A DNA stretch of 63,855 nucleotides. Source: a virus. The stretch covers positions 1 through 63,855 of IMG/VR virus record IMGVR_UViG_3300022698_000087; one strand, written 5' to 3'. The notes below the pieces were generated by a model. It ran no database searches, was not told where the DNA came from, and was given only the letters and a program-made list of their open reading frames with translations. How positions within the stretch are numbered: the first letter of the stretch is position 1; each line of letters starts with the position of its first letter. The position numbers and the translations under genes were made by a program. This document shows, piece by piece, positions 1 through 7,216 of the stretch.

Positions 1-99
1 GACCAAGCGAAACCGCCGAAGAAGTCCTTGTGCTCTGCCTTAAAGGCTTCTGCGTCCTCGTGCTTCTCCAGCATGGCGTCTATGTGTCCACATGCCGTC
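1..99. repeat. Terminal direct repeat, left copy
   Basis: Positions 1-99 are identical to 63757-63855. A gene reads in frame across the joint, so the two copies represent one locus of a circular map. It is either assembly overlap of a circular or circularly permuted molecule or a very short terminal redundancy; the sequence alone cannot tell these apart. Confidence 0.97.
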
Positions 100-209
100 A
101 ATACTTGCTGATTGAAGAGGACGCCTCCGCCATACAGCCCCTTGCTATTGGACTTTATGGCCTGCGTCAGTTTGTATAGTGACAATTCGTTGTCAAAGTT
201 GAAGTTCAT
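1..209 (-). CDS. Hypothetical Cys-containing protein, N-terminal part (gene crosses the contig joint)
   Basis: This is the first part of a 211-codon gene that continues at 63855 and ends at 63330. The ATG at 207-209 has GGAGATGAGCAA before it and sits about 30 bp downstream of a promoter (240-268). The joined protein begins MNFNFDNELSLYK and ends with a CxxC-type pair (CVTCEH, then CENC), suggesting a small zinc-binding knuckle at the C terminus. The family is not recognised. The in-frame join over the 99-bp repeat is the best evidence that the map is circular. Confidence 0.85.
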   Translation of the reverse strand, partial: MNFNFDNELSLYKLTQAIKSNSKGLYGGGVLFNQQVLTACGHIDAMLEKHEDAEAFKAEHKDFFGGFAW

Positions 210-239
210 TTGCTCATCTCCGTGCTCTAGTATACTTAA

Positions 240-268
240 AGTATACTACATAAAACGGTCTGAGTCAA
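240..268 (-). promoter_or_regulatory. Promoter TTGACT-17-TATACT
   Basis: On the minus strand, -35 TTGACT (263-268) and -10 TATACT (240-245) are 17 bp apart. The -10 is followed by TTAAGTATACTAG, so a second GTATACT follows the first. It drives the gene that starts at 209 and crosses the joint, and probably the accessory operon running down from 63.8 kb. It shares the TATACTTTA start region with other accessory-region promoters. Confidence 0.85.
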
Positions 269-486
269 ACGACTTTCTCAAATCTGTCATGAAAATGTTC
301 GCAGGCCCGATAAAACGAATCGTCGATCATTCGGAGCCAAGATTCGAGAGGATCTGTTCCCCCTATCGTTGTTAAATCAAACACGGAAATCTCAAAGGGC
401 CCACAGCGAAAACCGCTGAAGGCCCCCTCGACACATATGATGTTTGCAGGATCTAGCATGGGCATACGCTCACATTCAGAAAACAT
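265..486 (-). CDS. Hypothetical protein, 73 aa
   Basis: This small ORF starts inside the end of the upstream gene (453-671), as coupled phage genes often do. No clear ribosome site precedes the ATG at 486, and an internal ATG at residue 8 is an alternative. The product is acidic, has two Cys and no membrane segment, and belongs to no family I recognise. Its stop overlaps the -35 box of the next promoter. Confidence 0.6.
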   Translation of the reverse strand: MFSECERMPMLDPANIICVEGAFSGFRCGPFEISVFDLTTIGGTDPLESWLRMIDDSFYRACEHFHDRFEKVV

Positions 487-671
487 GATGGGTCCGGAAC
501 AATGCCAAATAGCTGTTTACACTCATCCAAAGTGACTTCCCGAATATGTCCTTCAAAAGGATTGTCATCCTCTGCAATGAACACCCTACCGGAGAATTGG
601 AGAGTTATGCCATTCTTCCAGATATCTACCGCATCGTGTCCAGAATCTCTGGATAGTACTATTGTATGCAA
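453..671 (-). CDS. Hypothetical protein, 72 aa, TTG start
   Basis: The frame opens at a TTG (669-671) preceded by GAGGGGATGATACA, overlapping the stop of the SH3-repeat gene at 676. The protein is small with a Cys-rich C-terminal end (CFLNVSVCPC). The sequence EDDNPFEGHIREVTLDE suggests a soluble protein. No family is recognised. The non-ATG start fits translational coupling to the upstream gene. Confidence 0.6.
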   Translation of the reverse strand: MHTIVLSRDSGHDAVDIWKNGITLQFSGRVFIAEDDNPFEGHIREVTLDECKQLFGIVPDPSCFLNVSVCPC

Positions 672-675
672 TGTA

Positions 676-1638
676 TCATCCCCTCATGTTGCGACGGAGA
701 AAGGCTTCGACACGTTTCCATCCGTTATCGACGCCACCGCTCAGTTGTTTGTTGCGGACTGCCTGAAGCATGTCACGAACGCTTGAGAATGAGATCTCTG
801 CACCGTTGAGGCATATCTTGATGTTGTCCTCTACGAGGGACATTTGGCTGGCAAAGAATGTTCTTGTATTGCCGTCACTAAACCTTATCGTATATCGAAC
901 GGATCGACGTGATTTGTTGATTGTACTATTCACAATTACGCCGACAGTTCGTACACCGTCACGTTTCACTTCTACCGAGTCGCCTACCCTATATGTGTGA
1001 AGGCGTTTCTCGATAAGGTCCGGCCCGATCAACTCATATTGGAGATCGTCTGTAAAAATGCAGTAGCCGTGGTCCTTCTTTGATACGATGGTCCCCGTGA
1101 TTGTTAGGTTCTTAAGCACGCGGAGCTGGACGCGGTCGAATGGCTGAAGTTCGTGCTTCCATTTGTCTTGTGATGAAACAACACACTTCTCTGACAGATG
1201 TGCAGTTATCATATCAATCAGTGGATTTTTTGATAGCATCTGTTCCAACACCCATACGCCCCCGGTCCTTATTCCCTCAGACAGATTCTTGATGTCCCTG
1301 AAAGGAATGTTTCGCATTGCACCGCCTTTGAGCTTGACCACCGCCATGGCCGTGTCGGCCTTAATGAAGGTGCGAACTATTTGGCCATCCACCGGCCTAC
1401 CGTGGAAGCATGTCACTTTGTCATCAGGCCGCATAGAGCAGATCTTCTTAATGATGTCACTCTGGCGAATCACCGCGTGGGTGAACAGCTTCGTGTGGTC
1501 CATCAGAAGCGTAATCACCGGATTATCCGTAACATAGTTGTGTACTCCAATGACAGTTCCAACTCGGATACGCGGCTTTGATCCATCACGAAATGCCACG
1601 CGGGCTCTAACTCGGTCAAACACTTGTAATTGGTACAT
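676..1638 (-). CDS. Protein of four SH3/KOW-like beta-barrel repeats, 320 aa
   Basis: The ATG at 1638 has GGAGAGTGATTCA before it. The protein contains four similar modules of the pattern xDxVxxxx-xGxIVxx-xxxxxxV-xxxDIxxL, starting near residues 8, 71, 166 and 218 (FDRVRARV, DDKVTCFH, FDRVQLRV, GDSVEVKR). This is the look of KOW, Tudor or SH3-type small barrels, which usually bind nucleic acid or protein tails. The last about 50 residues are helical and basic. No named family is recognised; the repeat reading is mine and the function is not known. Gene 5491-5826 carries one similar module. Confidence 0.8.
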   Translation of the reverse strand: MYQLQVFDRVRARVAFRDGSKPRIRVGTVIGVHNYVTDNPVITLLMDHTKLFTHAVIRQSDIIKKICSMRPDDKVTCFHGRPVDGQIVRTFIKADTAMAVVKLKGGAMRNIPFRDIKNLSEGIRTGGVWVLEQMLSKNPLIDMITAHLSEKCVVSSQDKWKHELQPFDRVQLRVLKNLTITGTIVSKKDHGYCIFTDDLQYELIGPDLIEKRLHTYRVGDSVEVKRDGVRTVGVIVNSTINKSRRSVRYTIRFSDGNTRTFFASQMSLVEDNIKICLNGAEISFSSVRDMLQAVRNKQLSGGVDNGWKRVEAFLRRNMRG

Positions 1639-1660
1639 TGAATCACTCTCCTAAAGGGAG

Positions 1661-1682
1661 GGCCTGCCGTTCCAGGCCCACT
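1661..1682 (-). promoter_or_regulatory. Intercistronic hairpin
   Basis: GGGCCTG and CAGGCCC pair around a six-base loop, with flanking AAAGGGA/CTCTTT extending the stem. It lies between gene 1779-1991 and gene 676-1638 and has no U-tract, so it looks like an mRNA-stability or processing element, or a leader hairpin, rather than a strong terminator. Confidence 0.5.
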
Positions 1683-1778
1683 CTTTACCATTCGGTACTT
1701 CTGCCGATCACGGCGAAGCGTCGTAGGGTCGCATGTAGTTGAATGTTCCCCGTTGGATTGACGGCAACGGATAGGTTT

Positions 1779-1991
1779 CTAGTCTGAGTCTTCCACTGTG
1801 ATAATGTCCCCGATGTCGAGATCCATCTCATCACAGAAGGTTTCCAGATCATCGCAGAAGGCGACGACTGTTCCGGACTGGACCAGCTCTTCCAGATCAC
1901 GACCGTCAGAGCTGTGAGTATCAAGAACATCATCGGGGTCAACCTCTTTCGCATACCACTTTCCCGTCATTAGGGTTAGCCGATACCACAT
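1779..1991 (-). CDS. Acidic hypothetical protein, 70 aa
   Basis: The ATG at 1991 has an ideal GAGAGGAGAATAAT ribosome site. The product is strongly acidic (many D and E, ending TVEDSD) with a WYRL start and two Cys, and has no membrane segment. Small acidic early phage proteins often act as inhibitors or DNA mimics, but nothing here shows that role. No family is recognised. Confidence 0.75.
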   Translation of the reverse strand: MWYRLTLMTGKWYAKEVDPDDVLDTHSSDGRDLEELVQSGTVVAFCDDLETFCDEMDLDIGDIITVEDSD

Positions 1992-2007
1992 ATTATTCTC
2001 CTCTCAA

Positions 2008-2661
2008 CTACTTGTAGATCTTCAGGGCGATTTGTTTATTGTTGTCCAACAGGAACTGCGTATGGCAGATGCTACATTGGACTTGCTCATAACGCTCATT
2101 TGTTCGTTCCTTGACAAACATTTGAGCGTGCTTATCGCATTCAGGACAATTTCCCTCGTTAATCTCGTCAAACATCTGGCTCGATGTGAACTTAGGGATT
2201 TTCTTCTTCCTGAAGATCCTGGATAAGAGGCCCGGCTTCTTGGTATCTTTGACTTCCGGCCAGATCCCCTTATTGAGGACGGCCAGCATTCGAGCCTCGA
2301 TACCCGAATAGTCGCCACTCACCGTGACTTCATCGTGAAGCACTGTCACTTTGGCCTCAATATCGCTCTCTCTGAGCAACTTTCGGACACGTTCGATCTG
2401 TTCCTCGGCCGCAGCCACCTGGATCATAATTGCTGTTTTGGTGTCCCGTTGCGTGCGGTCAATGGCCTGCTCCTGGAATGCCGTAAGTCCACGTCCGTAG
2501 GCACTATCGGCCCCGATACCTTGTCCGTACATCGCAGCCATGCCTGCCTCCTTCATCGGCACCTTACAGTCGGCACACTTCGGGTTTTCCATAGTGAAGT
2601 AAGTACACCAATCTTTGCCGCCCACAGCGATTTTACTTGGTAGAAAATGCTTACAGTTCAT
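2008..2661 (-). CDS. Zinc-binding hypothetical protein, 217 aa
   Basis: The start overlaps the end of 2651-2962. Two Cys clusters flank the protein: CKH..C..C..C near the N terminus (residues 3-34) and a CPEC...CSIC pair near residues 174-198, each consistent with a zinc ribbon. Residues 75-125 are charged and helical, followed by a basic stretch near LSRIFRKKKIP. It sits in a run of Cys-rich genes with 2651-2962. The role is unknown; nucleic-acid or protein binding is a guess. Confidence 0.8.
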   Translation of the reverse strand: MNCKHFLPSKIAVGGKDWCTYFTMENPKCADCKVPMKEAGMAAMYGQGIGADSAYGRGLTAFQEQAIDRTQRDTKTAIMIQVAAAEEQIERVRKLLRESDIEAKVTVLHDEVTVSGDYSGIEARMLAVLNKGIWPEVKDTKKPGLLSRIFRKKKIPKFTSSQMFDEINEGNCPECDKHAQMFVKERTNERYEQVQCSICHTQFLLDNNKQIALKIYK

Positions 2662-2962
2662 CTTGGGCCTCTATTAGAAGAGCAAGTCCTTGTTCAAGAT
2701 CTCGGTTGCCGGTCCCAACACCGCGAACCATGGACGGACTACAAGTCACGCCAACCATCTTGGTTTTGCAGGTCTTACAAATCGGGGTAAACGGAACGTT
2801 CTGTTGAAGAACCCCACCGCATCCAGGACATGACCAGATTGCCGCCTCTTCGACCTTGATCTGATTTGAGATCTGTCCGCAGAAGGGGCAGATCATGTCA
2901 CCAGCTACGGTAACGGCATGTGTGGTTTTAATCTCTCGTTTGCAATTGTCACAGTGTTTCAT
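2651..2962 (-). CDS. Double zinc-ribbon protein, 103 aa
   Basis: The ATG at 2962 has GGAGAGATGAT before it and lies just downstream of a promoter (2985-3013); starts further upstream would fall before the transcription start. The product has CDNC with CPFC, then CPGC with CKTC, two rubredoxin-knuckle ribbons in the first 70 residues. A short acidic tail reads through into the start of 2008-2661. No specific family is recognised. Confidence 0.85.
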   Translation of the reverse strand: MKHCDNCKREIKTTHAVTVAGDMICPFCGQISNQIKVEEAAIWSCPGCGGVLQQNVPFTPICKTCKTKMVGVTCSPSMVRGVGTGNRDLEQGLALLIEAQDEL

Positions 2963-2984
2963 ATCATCTCTCCTAACTATGTAA

Positions 2985-3013
2985 AGTATACCACAAGTAT
3001 ACAACAGATGCAA
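2985..3013 (-). promoter_or_regulatory. Promoter TTGCAT-17-TATACT
   Basis: -35 TTGCAT (3008-3013) and -10 TATACT (2985-2990) on the minus strand are 17 bp apart. The spacer holds a second GTATACTT. The start region reads TATACTTTACATAG, as in the promoters at 6926 and 8149. A GTCCGATAA motif (3033-3041 on the complement) lies 20 bp upstream of the -35. Confidence 0.85.
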
Positions 3014-3032
3014 GCGAGAAATTAAAATTCAG

Positions 3033-3254
3033 TTATCGGACGCATGGTCTACTTGCCTCCATTAGCTTGATGGTCACAACTTTGTGTTCTCGAAAGTCTG
3101 TCCCCACAAGCCCGGCCTGCTGCATGGCGTCCCAGCTCTTTCTGAGACTATCGACCGAAGGCCACAGCCACCTGCCGCCCTCGTTCTGGACCCAGATTTT
3201 GCCGGAGACGCCATGTCTCAAGGCATACATAACAGATTGCGGGAGTTTGTTCAT
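3033..3254 (-). CDS. Hypothetical protein, 73 aa
   Basis: The ATG overlaps the rtcB stop (ATGA), so translation is coupled to rtcB. The protein has a W-rich middle (GGRWLWP) and the pattern SLRKSWDAMQQAG, typical of a small helical protein. The GTCCGATAA motif that recurs across this genome forms its last three codons including the stop. No family is recognised. Confidence 0.7.
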   Translation of the reverse strand: MNKLPQSVMYALRHGVSGKIWVQNEGGRWLWPSVDSLRKSWDAMQQAGLVGTDFREHKVVTIKLMEASRPCVR

Positions 3255-4453
3255 CCCTTAACAGAGACCAGCGGCCGCAGGATGTACTTCATTCTACACA
3301 GGTCCGCTTGATTTGCCATGACCTCTTCAATGTCTTTGTAGGCACCTGGAGCCTCGTCCAGCTTGTCTGGCGTAGACATGTCACACGCAACGCCAGCCGT
3401 CTCCAGCATCTCTTGCTGGAGATCTATGTCCAGTTTGTTCTTGGCGTCGGTTCGTGACATTGACCGACCGGCCCCATGGGACGTAGATAGATAGGACGCG
3501 ACATTTCCAGTGTGTTCCACAATATATGAAGTACTTCCCATAGATCCGGGAATGATTCCCAGGTTTCCTCGGTAGGGTCCGGCTACTCCCTTCCTGTGGA
3601 CAATGAGATTGTCTCCCATATGGTTCTCAACGCTGGCGTGGTTGTGACATATGTCAATAATCGATCCCCGGTCCACCTCAAGACTTCTGTACCTTGGCTT
3701 CAGTGCTTCAATAACTCGGCATAGAATGTGCTCACGATTTCTACGGGCGAACTCGATGCACAGCTCCATGTCTCGAATGTATTTCTTGAAGTATCGACTG
3801 TCCTTGTGAAAGAACGCTAGATCCCACGACTTTGGAATCGCCGAGAAATTGATGTTATTCTCTTCGGTGGCAATCCTATTCCAGTGATTGCAGGTCTTAT
3901 ATCCAAGGTTTCGAGATCCACTGTGGATCATCACCCACAATGTGTCTTCTTGGTCAGCCTGCACTTCGATGAAGTGATTGCCACCACCAAGAGTCCCCAA
4001 TTGATAGCGGGCCCTATCTCGTTCTTCCTGATAGACTGTCCCCATGTCACCATGCATTGGCATTTCAGTCCAATCACACGGCTCTTCGTTCCAGCTCTTT
4101 CCTACCTTGACATTGGCCAGGATTCTCTCACGAATGTCCCGCCGCTTGTCGTCCGACAACCGAGACCCTCTGGGCATTCCCTTGAGCCTGCAAGCGATCA
4201 TACCACAACCAATATCAACACCCACGGCGTTGGGCACAACTACGTCCTTTGTGGCCAGCACGCAGCCTATCGGCATACCGTAGCCACCGTGAGCGTCAGG
4301 CATAACGGCGATGTGCTTTCTAGCAAAGGGCAGGCTTTGGAGGTGCATTATCTGATCTCTGCACTTATCGTCCAGAGTTTCTGGATTCACCCAAAATAAT
4401 GCGTCCCACAAGGTGTTCCCGTATGCAGGATCTGCTATCCACTTCGTTATCAT
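3251..4453 (-). CDS. rtcB: RtcB-type RNA ligase
   Basis: RtcB joins RNA 2',3'-cyclic phosphate or 3'-phosphate ends to 5'-OH ends using GTP and Mn2+. The 400-residue protein has the family signatures: PDAHGGYG (52-59), GVDIGCGM with the metal-binding Cys83, GGGNHF (156-161), HSGSRNLG (177-184), and SHGAGRSMSR (325-334), which carries the guanylylated His326. The ATG at 4453 has GGAGGCAGAAAT and overlaps the upstream stop. In phages such ligases are thought to repair tRNAs cut by host anticodon nucleases; that role is inferred. Full length with no missing motif seen. Confidence 0.97.
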   Translation of the reverse strand: MITKWIADPAYGNTLWDALFWVNPETLDDKCRDQIMHLQSLPFARKHIAVMPDAHGGYGMPIGCVLATKDVVVPNAVGVDIGCGMIACRLKGMPRGSRLSDDKRRDIRERILANVKVGKSWNEEPCDWTEMPMHGDMGTVYQEERDRARYQLGTLGGGNHFIEVQADQEDTLWVMIHSGSRNLGYKTCNHWNRIATEENNINFSAIPKSWDLAFFHKDSRYFKKYIRDMELCIEFARRNREHILCRVIEALKPRYRSLEVDRGSIIDICHNHASVENHMGDNLIVHRKGVAGPYRGNLGIIPGSMGSTSYIVEHTGNVASYLSTSHGAGRSMSRTDAKNKLDIDLQQEMLETAGVACDMSTPDKLDEAPGAYKDIEEVMANQADLCRMKYILRPLVSVKG

Positions 4454-4758
4454 ATTTCTGCCTCCGTATTGTCGCGTATTTCTCTTAGCTTCTTCATCGC
4501 CCGAATAACTCGTTTGCCTCCGTCTGGATTGGAACATTGATGAGGAACTTCCTTTAGGATGTTCAGAGCCTCATCGATTCCAGTCCGCACTTCAGAGTAA
4601 AGTAGATTCAGAATCTTGGCTTTCGCCCTAATTTTATCGATCTCTGTATCATGTGTCCTATCAATAGAAACTCTGGACTGGACGTCGAGCTGAGCCTCCA
4701 CAAGTAGATGCCCGGCAACGCGGACGGTTCCTGTTCTGATGAACCTATGAACTTCCAT
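4450..4758 (-). CDS. Hypothetical helical protein, 102 aa
   Basis: The ATG at 4758 follows GGGGGAGACGAC; an in-frame start six codons upstream is less well placed. It overlaps both the upstream membrane gene and the rtcB start. The product is charged and mostly helical, without Cys clusters or membrane segments. Its position directly before rtcB suggests co-translation, but a link to RNA repair cannot be shown. Confidence 0.7.
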   Translation of the reverse strand: MEVHRFIRTGTVRVAGHLLVEAQLDVQSRVSIDRTHDTEIDKIRAKAKILNLLYSEVRTGIDEALNILKEVPHQCSNPDGGKRVIRAMKKLREIRDNTEAEI

Positions 4759-5020
4759 GTCGTCTCCCCCTGGCAACCTTTGCTCCCCAGTCTAGCACCT
4801 TTGTGGATACGGTCAATGACCAATCCTCAGCATTGTAGCCCATGAACAAGGCCACCGGAACAATTACCACCATGGCCAGATCGATCAAGGTGATAACTAG
4901 CATCACCAGGGCCATCAAGAACGTCAGACAGGCGAATAGAAGGCATCCAATCGCCTGCAACACTAGCCTGTATTCGTACCAAAGAAATAAGGCTATACAA
5001 CCATAGAGCAGGAGGGACAT
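4745..5020 (-). CDS. Small membrane protein with two hydrophobic segments, 91 aa
   Basis: The ATG at 5020 follows AAGGAAAGACAT. Residues 2-15 and about 22-60 are strongly hydrophobic (LLLYGCIALFLW, then LLFACLTFLMALVMLVITL and MVVIVPVALFMG), giving two or three membrane passes and a basic C-terminal tail. Size and topology would fit a holin, but it is not near a recognisable endolysin, so this remains one of several holin candidates. Confidence 0.75.
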   Translation of the reverse strand: MSLLLYGCIALFLWYEYRLVLQAIGCLLFACLTFLMALVMLVITLIDLAMVVIVPVALFMGYNAEDWSLTVSTKVLDWGAKVARGRRHGSS

Positions 5021-5433
5021 ATGTCTTTCCTTAAATGAAGGATCATTGTGCGATGTAGGCGCCTACATTCATCGCATTCGCACACGTGCCAATCGTCGAT
5101 AGGTGTATCGACTTCATCATTGTGGCGGTTTCGATACTCCAAGAAGCTTCCGATTGCATCGGCCGGTGTCGGGAAGCGATTGTATGTGTAGTGGCTATTC
5201 CAGTGCAGGCACCACGTGTCGTCCTCTACCCTGTAGAGACTTCCCTCGTGCGATTTCACATCTTGGCCCTGAGCAAGAGCCAATGCCCCCATAATTCGCC
5301 ACAGCGATGCTAGTGCATCATCATGGTCTGGATACGCAACCATCATCATTATACGCTGCTCACAATGAAGCGGCATACCTTGAAATGGGTGCAGGTAAAA
5401 GTCTACCTGATATATCGGGAATTTCTGTTCCAT
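4993..5433 (-). CDS. Hypothetical protein with C-terminal Cys cluster, 146 aa
   Basis: Starts at 5433 and 5448 are both possible; 5433 is chosen because GAGAGTAGAAGAT precedes it and the upstream option would follow directly on a strong hairpin. The protein ends with CECDEC and CPSC, a likely zinc site. The central part has W and Y residues but no recognised domain. It overlaps the start of the small membrane protein. Confidence 0.7.
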   Translation of the reverse strand: MEQKFPIYQVDFYLHPFQGMPLHCEQRIMMMVAYPDHDDALASLWRIMGALALAQGQDVKSHEGSLYRVEDDTWCLHWNSHYTYNRFPTPADAIGSFLEYRNRHNDEVDTPIDDWHVCECDECRRLHRTMILHLRKDICPSCSMVV

Positions 5434-5448
5434 ATCTTCTACTCTCAT

Positions 5449-5470
5449 GGTGGGGGCCGAAGCCCCCACC
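5449..5470 (-). promoter_or_regulatory. UUCG-tetraloop intercistronic hairpin
   Basis: In the transcript, GTGGGGGC and GCCCCCAC pair perfectly around TTCG, a C(UUCG)G tetraloop, one of the most stable RNA hairpins. It sits between the stop of 5491-5826 and the start at 5433 and has no U-tract, so it may protect the upstream mRNA or cause partial termination. Confidence 0.6.
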
Positions 5471-5490
5471 GGCCTCATGGTTTGTCTGTC

Positions 5491-5826
5491 CTACTGGACC
5501 TTCTTACAGCGAATCTTCCTTGTGACTCCGGTCACGTGAGACCGCTGGCACTTGAATCGCGTGTGGCTGCAGTCACCAAGGACGCCGCTTACGTGAGGCT
5601 TACCATGGGGACATCCCATTTCGGCACACTTGTCGGTTGCGGCTTCGCAGATCACGAGCACTTCCTTGGAGGCCTTCTTGATGAGACGCAGGCCAGAGGA
5701 GAAGATACGCTGCGTGCCGATGGATGTACGCACTTCAACGATTCTGGGGCTCGTCATTTTCTCGACAACAGCCTGCACCGGTGCGTCACCAGCTACGATA
5801 AGAACCAAATCACCTTTGCTGAACAT
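5491..5826 (-). CDS. Hypothetical protein with KOW/SH3-like module and Cys-rich tail, 111 aa
   Basis: The ATG at 5826 follows GAGGAGAACTGAG. Residues 3-48 (KGDLVLIVAG...VEVRTSIGTQRIFSSGLRLI) resemble one of the SH3/KOW-like modules in gene 676-1638. The second half has six Cys plus His, suggesting zinc binding, and a basic end (RKIRCKKVQ). Nucleic-acid binding is plausible but unproven. Confidence 0.75.
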   Translation of the reverse strand: MFSKGDLVLIVAGDAPVQAVVEKMTSPRIVEVRTSIGTQRIFSSGLRLIKKASKEVLVICEAATDKCAEMGCPHGKPHVSGVLGDCSHTRFKCQRSHVTGVTRKIRCKKVQ

Positions 5827-5827
5827 C

Positions 5828-6274
5828 TCAGTTCTCCTCAATTAGTCCGTGCTCTCTCGGAGAATCACAACCAAGCAATTCTCCCTTCAGGTTTTCCAAG
5901 GCCTCCTCAATTGGTATGAGAAGGGTCAAGGCCATATCTCGCGTCCACTCATAAGTGTACGCCGTGACGTTGCTTCGCTTTCTATGGTAGGAGCTGGTCA
6001 AGTGACCAAGCTTCCTAATGGCCTCTAGGGCCTGTGCCTGTCTCTTGGCACCTATTCGATCAAACTTGTCCATCAGTGACTCTTCAGACCCATCTGTTCC
6101 TTCGCACTGTGATGGAGTCACAAGCGTAGGCTGCTGCGGCACATCGACGTCTGCCGGTGCCTCCTGGGCCTTTTTGCTGAAGTCAACCATGGACCATTTG
6201 CCACATCCAGATTCACTTCCTGTACAGTCATCAGTGTAGTGGCCACATGATAGACATTTGGTTGCAATGCTCAT
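5828..6274 (-). CDS. Zinc-knuckle hypothetical protein, 148 aa
   Basis: The ATG overlaps the upstream stop (ATGA at 6271-6274). The N terminus has CLSCGHYTDDC...C, a CxxC-type zinc site, followed by a low-complexity PT/E linker (residues 35-65) and a helical domain. No family is recognised. The layout of knuckle, linker and helical domain suggests an adaptor or nucleic-acid binder. Confidence 0.75.
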   Translation of the reverse strand: MSIATKCLSCGHYTDDCTGSESGCGKWSMVDFSKKAQEAPADVDVPQQPTLVTPSQCEGTDGSEESLMDKFDRIGAKRQAQALEAIRKLGHLTSSYHRKRSNVTAYTYEWTRDMALTLLIPIEEALENLKGELLGCDSPREHGLIEEN

Positions 6275-6474
6275 AGCTCTCTCCAGTTGATGATTCCTTC
6301 GCCCGCCAAGGCTTCCCGAATGTCTTCGTCATCATGGCTAGACCCAGGAAGACTGATGGTTGTTGTTTCTTCGTAACCTGCCGCATAGGTGACTTCCAGT
6401 GTCACTTCGTGGTGCATCCCTGCGGCCATCTGCCGATCATAATCGGCGTCTGCTTGTCTGTCGTCATCCACCAT
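6271..6474 (-). CDS. Acidic hypothetical protein, 67 aa
   Basis: The ATG at 6474 has GGAGAGAGAA before it. The product is acidic throughout (MVDDDRQADADYD...DDEDIREAL). It is the first gene after about 440 bp of structured, non-coding leader transcribed from the promoter at 6926-6954, so its expression may depend on that RNA. No family is recognised. Confidence 0.75.
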   Translation of the reverse strand: MVDDDRQADADYDRQMAAGMHHEVTLEVTYAAGYEETTTISLPGSSHDDEDIREALAGEGIINWREL

Positions 6475-6479
6475 TTCTC

Positions 6480-6919
6480 TCTCCTGTTCTCTGACCTACT
6501 GTAAAGTCGTGGGATGATCCAAACTGGTTTGGTCCATGGACCTTTCCAGTTTGGACTATCGGCCTATCCCGTATGGCCGGTCACGGGGTTTGACTCTTGG
6601 TCCTTGACCCATGACAATTATCGATTGCTGCCCCCTTTACTCTCCAGCTCCGAAGAGCTTTGTAGGCGTGGACAGTCTCTAGTTGACGCCTCGTTGTTCG
6701 GTCTGAGAACCTACAGTAAAAGCTGGCTCCGGAAGGTAACGATCCTTCATCTTCCTAGCCTCATGCGTGACACTGACTGGCAATCAATGTCACGATCCCT
6801 GCCAGATCAAAGAAAGCTTAGCCATACTTTCAAAGACTTTGGGGCAAGAGGCTAGGCCGCATTGCCATAATGCTACGGAGCCGTTAATGTCATTTTCAAA
6901 GAGCTTTGTTCCTCACTAC
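6480..6919 (-). ncRNA. Candidate structured RNA or long 5' leader (about 440 nt)
   Basis: A strong promoter (6926-6954) reads into a stretch without a credible gene on the minus strand. The transcript folds with many helices: 6848-6856 with 6754-6762 (9 bp), 6788-6794 with 6766-6772 (7 bp), 6732-6736 with 6743-6747, 6721-6726 with 6644-6649, 6711-6715 with 6661-6665, 6686-6690 with 6665-6669, a C(UUCG)G hairpin at 6646-6659, 6560-6564 with 6575-6579, and a symmetrical rod at 6519-6554 (9 bp, AAA/AAA internal loop, 5 bp). It ends just before the ribosome site of 6271-6474. No known RNA family is recognised. It could be a free RNA or a cis-acting leader. Confidence 0.5.
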
Positions 6920-6925
6920 ACCTAA

Positions 6926-6954
6926 AGTATACACGATATTTTCTTTAGATGCAA
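6926..6954 (-). promoter_or_regulatory. Promoter TTGCAT-17-TATACT
   Basis: -35 TTGCAT (6949-6954) and -10 TATACT (6926-6931) are 17 bp apart on the minus strand, with start region TATACTTTAGGTGTAG. It drives the structured region and then 6271-6474. A GTCCGATAA motif on the complement of 6984-6992 lies 29 bp upstream of the -35. Confidence 0.85.
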
Positions 6955-6979
6955 GTGAAAACTTTGAGATTCACAACTT

Positions 6980-7216
6980 TCAGTTATCGGACTGAAGATC
7001 CTGAAGCTCCTCGGTTGTTTTTGCTCCAGGCTCATATACGAATAGGTATTGCTTCAGGTGGTCAAGATCTCGATAGGTATGGGTCACTTCATTGTGTCCC
7101 ACATGATCGTTCGTGATCCGAAGTTGATTGGTCCCCGCTACTTCGTAGATGATGTATCCCCACTGGCCCACCATCCATCGAACCTCATGTAGTGCCATGG
7201 CCTGTACGTTTCTCAT
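6980..7216 (-). CDS. Hypothetical protein, 78 aa
   Basis: The ATG at 7216 overlaps the stop of the metallohydrolase gene (ATGA). A second ATG six codons in is possible. The product is mixed and Tyr/His rich with no Cys cluster or membrane segment. The recurring GTCCGATAA motif forms part of its last codons. No family is recognised. Confidence 0.65.
   Translation of the reverse strand: MRNVQAMALHEVRWMVGQWGYIIYEVAGTNQLRITNDHVGHNEVTHTYRDLDHLKQYLFVYEPGAKTTEELQDLQSDN

Noticed and set aside
6514-6855. Plus-strand frame of 113 codons over the structured region
   Set aside because: No ribosome site, no plus-strand promoter, opposite to all other genes, odd composition; treated as RNA region.
6480-6919. 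Group I intron or tmRNA
   Set aside because: No flanking exons of one gene, no recognisable group I core or tmRNA features; upstream is a promoter.
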